Assembly: GCA_024691765.1 (NCBI GenBank)
Contig: JAILNI010000016.1
Coordinates: 1 to 35,997 of the forward strand
From: Bacteroidales bacterium
GTDB lineage: Bacteria > Bacteroidota > Bacteroidia > Bacteroidales > UBA932
Reading direction: 5' to 3'
Length of the DNA stretch: 35,997 nt
Part shown: positions 33,108-35,997 of the stretch, one piece after another
Layout of the letters: the number at the start of each line of letters is the position of its first letter
How positions within the stretch are numbered: position 1 is the stretch's first letter
Notes under the pieces: generated by a model
Database searches by the model: none
What the model was told of the DNA's origin: nothing
The model's input: the letters and a program-made list of their open reading frames with translations, nothing else
Program-made: the position numbers and the translations under genes

Positions 33108-33151
33108 GTAATAATTGGAGAGATAGTCATACTATTTTTCGGATTATTCGC

Positions 33152-33159
33152 TACATTTG
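33152..33159 (+). promoter_or_regulatory. -7 promoter element of the phosphatase-LamG gene
   Basis: TACATTTG (TAnnTTTG) ends 7 nt before the ATG at 33167. A small AT-rich stem ATAGT-CAT-ACTAT with a T-run (about 33124-33140) just upstream may end the barrel gene's transcript. Confidence 0.55.
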
Positions 33160-33166
33160 CCATGTT

Positions 33167-34888
33167 ATGAGAAAGATATCGGTCTTTGTATTCACCTCGC
33201 TGTTCTGCGTACTCGCGGCATGCGGACCCGAAGAAAAACTGACTAACATCACCCAGCACGATCCGGATTCCGGAAAAACCGAGAAACCGGAAGAGAAACC
33301 GGAAGAGAAGCCCGTGGGCGACACGGTATCGTTCGGCGCCTACAAGCATGTCGTAATCATCGGTATGGACGGCGCAGGAGCCTTTTTCAGGAACACCGAT
33401 ACCCCACGGTGCGACGAGATTTTCGCGGGAAAGGCCACCACATACCAGTCGCTTATGGCCATGCCGACCATGAGCGCCCAGGGCTGGGCATCCATCCTTC
33501 ACGGAGTCCTTCCCGAGTTCCACGGATGCACCAACAGCATCATCGAAAAGACACCTTATCCAGAGAACAGCCCTTATCCGTCCATTTTCAGGGTCGCAAG
33601 GGCGGCCATGCCTGAAGCCGAACTGGCTTCTTTCGTGGAATGGAATCCCATAAACATCGGCATAGTCGAGAACAACATAAGCGTTGAAAAAGGCACCGGA
33701 GCCGACGATGCCGAGGTGACCGGCAAGATCCTGACTTACCTGAAGTCCAAGACTCCGACGCTGATGTTCGTGCAGTTCTCCTCTCCCGACGACATAGGTG
33801 AGTCATACGGCTTCGGCACCGACATCTATCTGTCTACCATAAGCACCGTGGACGCACTTGTGGGAAGGATTTACGACCAGCTCAAACTGAAGGGCATCCT
33901 CGACGATACCCTCATTATGGTCACGGCCGACCATGGAGGAAAAGGCAAGTCTCACGGCGAGAATTCTGACGAGGAGAAGTATGTGTTTCTCGGAGTTTCC
34001 GGCAAGACGGTGGCTAACGGCACCATCGAGGGCGCCGAGGGCCGCGACGTCGCTGCGATTGCAGCTTATGCGCTGGGCCTCCAGTGCCCCGACACCTGGA
34101 CTGGCCGTGTTCCCGCGGGCGTCTTCAAGGATGTCACCAACGTGGGAGATCACAAGGAAATGGAGGTTCCCGGCAAAAAGTACCGCGAACACGAGACTGA
34201 GCCGACTCCTGCCCTGAGCAACATGGAGAACCTGCTTTCCGGGCACAACGTAGTCGCCTACTTCCCCTTCGACGGCAACATAAACGACGCTTTCGGCAAA
34301 GTGTCCACGACCAAGTCCGGCACCCTCAACTACTACGACGCCTATTTCGGACAGGGCGTGGCGCTGAACAGCGGATACGTCACGATGCAGAACGTAAAGG
34401 TGGGCACCGGCTCGTTCTCCGTGGCCTTCTGGCTGAAGGGTTCCGTATTGACCCAAGAAAAGGCCGACCCCGGACTGATCTCCAACAAGGACTGGGAAGA
34501 GGGCGTGTACAAGGGCTTCATCCTCTCGTACAGGGGAACCAAGGACATCAAGTTCAACGTCGGAGACGGCGGTAAGAACAGGATGGACTACACCTGCGTG
34601 ATGCCTACCAATTTCGACCAGGGCTGGATGCACGTAATCCTCACAGTCGACCGGACGAACAGCAAGGTCCGCCTCTACTTTGACTTCTCACCCTACGGGG
34701 AAGATGCCGAGATTCCCGCAACGCTTGCGAACACTTCCTTCGACAGCCTGGACCTCAATATAGGTCAGGACGGCACCGGAAACCTGGCATACAAGCTTCC
34801 CGCCCAGATGGACGAATTCATCATGACTTCCGACGTGCTCACCGAAGCCGACGTCGCCGCCATGAAAGCCTACTACGACGGCAATTAA
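33167..34888 (+). CDS. Alkaline-phosphatase-superfamily lipoprotein with a C-terminal LamG-like domain
   Basis: A 573-aa lipoprotein (lipobox LAAC, Cys at 19) with a short Pro-Glu-Lys repeat linker (about 38-49). Residues about 58-330 are a type I phosphodiesterase/nucleotide pyrophosphatase-like domain: VVIIGMDGAG (metal Asp 68), MPTMSAQGWASILHG (nucleophile at about 101-103), and TADHGGKGKSHG (metal Asp 255, His 256, His 263). The usual D-x-x-G-H metal motif appears as DDIGESYG: its His is Glu at 212, which may change metal binding or activity. Residues about 355-573 form a concanavalin/LamG-type jelly roll (VVAYFPFDGNINDAFGK, VAFWLKGS, DEFIMTSDVLTEADVAAMKA), probably for binding glycans. 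A surface phosphoesterase is likely; the substrate is unknown. Confidence 0.85.
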   Translation: MRKISVFVFTSLFCVLAACGPEEKLTNITQHDPDSGKTEKPEEKPEEKPVGDTVSFGAYKHVVIIGMDGAGAFFRNTDTPRCDEIFAGKATTYQSLMAMPTMSAQGWASILHGVLPEFHGCTNSIIEKTPYPENSPYPSIFRVARAAMPEAELASFVEWNPINIGIVENNISVEKGTGADDAEVTGKILTYLKSKTPTLMFVQFSSPDDIGESYGFGTDIYLSTISTVDALVGRIYDQLKLKGILDDTLIMVTADHGGKGKSHGENSDEEKYVFLGVSGKTVANGTIEGAEGRDVAAIAAYALGLQCPDTWTGRVPAGVFKDVTNVGDHKEMEVPGKKYREHETEPTPALSNMENLLSGHNVVAYFPFDGNINDAFGKVSTTKSGTLNYYDAYFGQGVALNSGYVTMQNVKVGTGSFSVAFWLKGSVLTQEKADPGLISNKDWEEGVYKGFILSYRGTKDIKFNVGDGGKNRMDYTCVMPTNFDQGWMHVILTVDRTNSKVRLYFDFSPYGEDAEIPATLANTSFDSLDLNIGQDGTGNLAYKLPAQMDEFIMTSDVLTEADVAAMKAYYDGN

Positions 34889-34918
34889 ATCTGCCTCCGT
34901 CAGCACGATACGAAAAGA

Positions 34919-34941
34919 GCCGCCTGCAAAGGCGGCTTTTT
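34919..34941 (+). terminator. Intrinsic terminator after the phosphatase-LamG gene
   Basis: GCCGCCT-GCAA-AGGCGGC, a perfect 7-bp stem with a GCAA tetraloop, followed by five T, 30 nt past the stop codon. Confidence 0.95.
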
Positions 34942-35101
34942 AATAAAGTGCGGGCAACGGGACAAATATCTAACCAATTTTGATGACTTGATGGCCGTGT
35001 ATTTTTTGGGAATTCGAACAGATATTGATTCATATTCAGAAACTGGTCTCCAAGATTCTATGAATACATAAACAACTCATAGTTTGATTATGTGTTGTAA
35101 A
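34942..35101. other. AT-rich intergenic stretch before the small membrane peptide
   Basis: About 160 bp, clearly more A/T-rich than its surroundings. It contains an imperfect inverted repeat ACAACTCAT (35072-35080) / ATGTGTTGT (35090-35098) immediately before the 25-aa gene, a possible operator or leader stem. No consensus TAnnTTTG promoter was found, and no gene. Confidence 0.5.
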
Positions 35102-35179
35102 ATGAGTATGTTTGTTTCGCTAAATGTTCTTATTATCGTTGTGGTTATCCTAGCTAATACTTGGGCAAAAAAGAAGTAA
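35102..35179 (+). CDS. 25-aa single-pass membrane peptide
   Basis: ATG at 35102 to TAA at 35179. The peptide starts MSMFVSLNVLIIVVVILANT and ends WAKKK: one continuous hydrophobic helix with a positively charged C-terminus, so it would insert with the lysines inside. The stop is separated by a single base from the ATG of the GNAT gene, suggesting coupled translation. I recognise no family. It could be a leader peptide, a small membrane regulator or a type I toxin-like peptide; nothing further can be shown. Confidence 0.5.
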   Translation: MSMFVSLNVLIIVVVILANTWAKKK

Positions 35180-35180
35180 G

Positions 35181-35997
35181 ATGATGACAATTAGACTTGA
35201 AACACCGGCAGATTACGCCGAGGTAGAGAACCTAACACGAGAGGCTTTCTGGAATGTATATCGTCCCGGCTGCACGGAACATTTTGTACTGAATCAGTAC
35301 CGAAACAATCCGGATTTCATCCCGGAGCTGGACTTTGTGATGGAGGAGGATGGTCGCATAATCGGCCACGTAATGTTTTCCAAGGCCCGATTGGTGTTGC
35401 CTGATGGCACACACAAACCTTCCTGGACTTTCGGCCCCATTAGTATCCATCCGGATTACAAGCGCAAAGGATACGGGCTCAAACTATTGAAATACGCACT
35501 GGATAAAGCCCGCGAAATGGGGGTCGGTTTCCTTTGTATGGAAGGCAATATCGGCTTTTACAAGCATGCCGGATTTGATCTCGCCTGCAAACTGCATATC
35601 AATTATCACGCAGAGCCCGCCGGCGCTGAAGTCCCGTACTTCCTGGCGCAGGAGCTCATACCCGGCTGGTTAAAGGCTAACGGCATTACCGAGGCATTTT
35701 ATTGCCCGCCCAAAGGCTACTTTGTGGCCGATGAAAAACCAGAGGCTTTTGAAGCCTACGAGGCCTCTTTCCCGCCGAAGGAAAAGGATTTTGCGCCCGG
35801 TCAGCTGCCGCAATTCTGCCAGAGCTGTGGAATGCCCCTCACCCGGAAAGAAGAATGCGGGAAAAATGCCGATGGTAGCGTCAATTACGACTACTGCCAG
35901 TACTGCTATCAAGGCGGCAAGTTCCTTCAGGAATGTACGATGGACGAGATGATTGAGCACTGCGCCCAGTTTGTGGACGAAGTCAACAAGCAACTGC
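35181..35997 (+). CDS. GNAT N-acetyltransferase fused to a zinc-ribbon domain (3' end beyond the window)
   Basis: At least 272 aa; the frame is still open at the window end. It starts MMTIRLETPADYAEVENLTR. The GNAT fold shows FGPISIHPDYKRKGYGLKLL (about 85-104), whose RKGYG is the acetyl-CoA pyrophosphate loop, and GFYKHAGF further on. The C-terminal part has CQSCGMPLTRKEECG and then YCQYCYQGGKF, paired CxxC motifs of a zinc-ribbon type often appended to such proteins in gut bacteria. The acetyl acceptor is unknown. Base composition at the start of the gene (35181-35480) is lower in G+C than in neighbouring genes, hinting at transfer. It follows the 25-aa peptide by one base. Confidence 0.9.
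   Translation, partial: MMTIRLETPADYAEVENLTREAFWNVYRPGCTEHFVLNQYRNNPDFIPELDFVMEEDGRIIGHVMFSKARLVLPDGTHKPSWTFGPISIHPDYKRKGYGLKLLKYALDKAREMGVGFLCMEGNIGFYKHAGFDLACKLHINYHAEPAGAEVPYFLAQELIPGWLKANGITEAFYCPPKGYFVADEKPEAFEAYEASFPPKEKDFAPGQLPQFCQSCGMPLTRKEECGKNADGSVNYDYCQYCYQGGKFLQECTMDEMIEHCAQFVDEVNKQL

Overview
The window comes from a fairly GC-rich member of the Bacteroidales (phylum Bacteroidota). Three things point there: the 5' end of a 16S rRNA gene of Bacteroidales type on the minus strand at the left edge; repeated promoters of the Bacteroidota form TTG-N19/20-TAnnTTTG; and Bacteroidota-type surface proteins (fimbrillin-like lipoprotein, TonB-type beta-barrel, DUF4832 lipoprotein, alpha-2-macroglobulin). 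The family within the order cannot be set from this sequence. I see no tRNA, CRISPR array, transposase, integrase or prophage.

Layout. 1-541: start of an rRNA operon (minus) with promoter and leader. 542-6037 (minus): glyA, then groS-groL and a histidine-phosphatase/phosphodiester-glycosidase fusion packed behind groL. 6102-6740 (plus): a TrmH/SpoU-family RNA methyltransferase. 6905-12180 (minus): ppdK, a PIN-PhoH ATPase, and a protein with a PurL-like C-terminal domain. 12235-19736 (plus): folC, alpha-2-macroglobulin and truB, tightly packed. 19920-24977 (minus): pnp, rpsO, a dipeptide epimerase and a YitT transporter. 25068-28222 (plus): rpsU, a GDSL esterase, a 47-aa peptide gene and a fimbrillin-like lipoprotein. 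28317-29188 (plus): an AbiEii-type toxin-antitoxin pair. 29248-30579 (minus): a DUF4832 lipoprotein. 30672-35997 (plus): an outer-membrane beta-barrel, a phosphatase-LamG lipoprotein, a 25-aa membrane peptide and a GNAT-zinc-ribbon protein cut by the window end. The left two thirds is mostly housekeeping; from 25.3 kb on it is mostly cell-surface and accessory.

The most unusual signal is at the DNA level. Short palindromic repeats sit inside housekeeping genes without breaking them. One family is inserted in the methyltransferase gene and in truB. The two copies share nucleotides, but their common core is read in different frames, so the conserved unit is DNA or RNA and not a peptide. folC holds a 52-bp palindromic tandem repeat whose three copies are read in all three frames. 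A second family of about 112 bp, with stem covariation, fills the convergent gene junctions just downstream of the same two insertion-bearing genes (methyltransferase/ppdK and truB/pnp). Together these look like protein-tolerated mobile palindromes in a Bacteroidales genome.

Regulation is also readable: a sigma-54-like promoter with an upstream inverted repeat before groSL, a perfect Shine-Dalgarno before rpsU (rare in this phylum), an rRNA promoter whose transcript would begin with a GNRA hairpin, and several genes whose -7 element lies 4-7 nt from the start codon, which predicts leaderless mRNAs.
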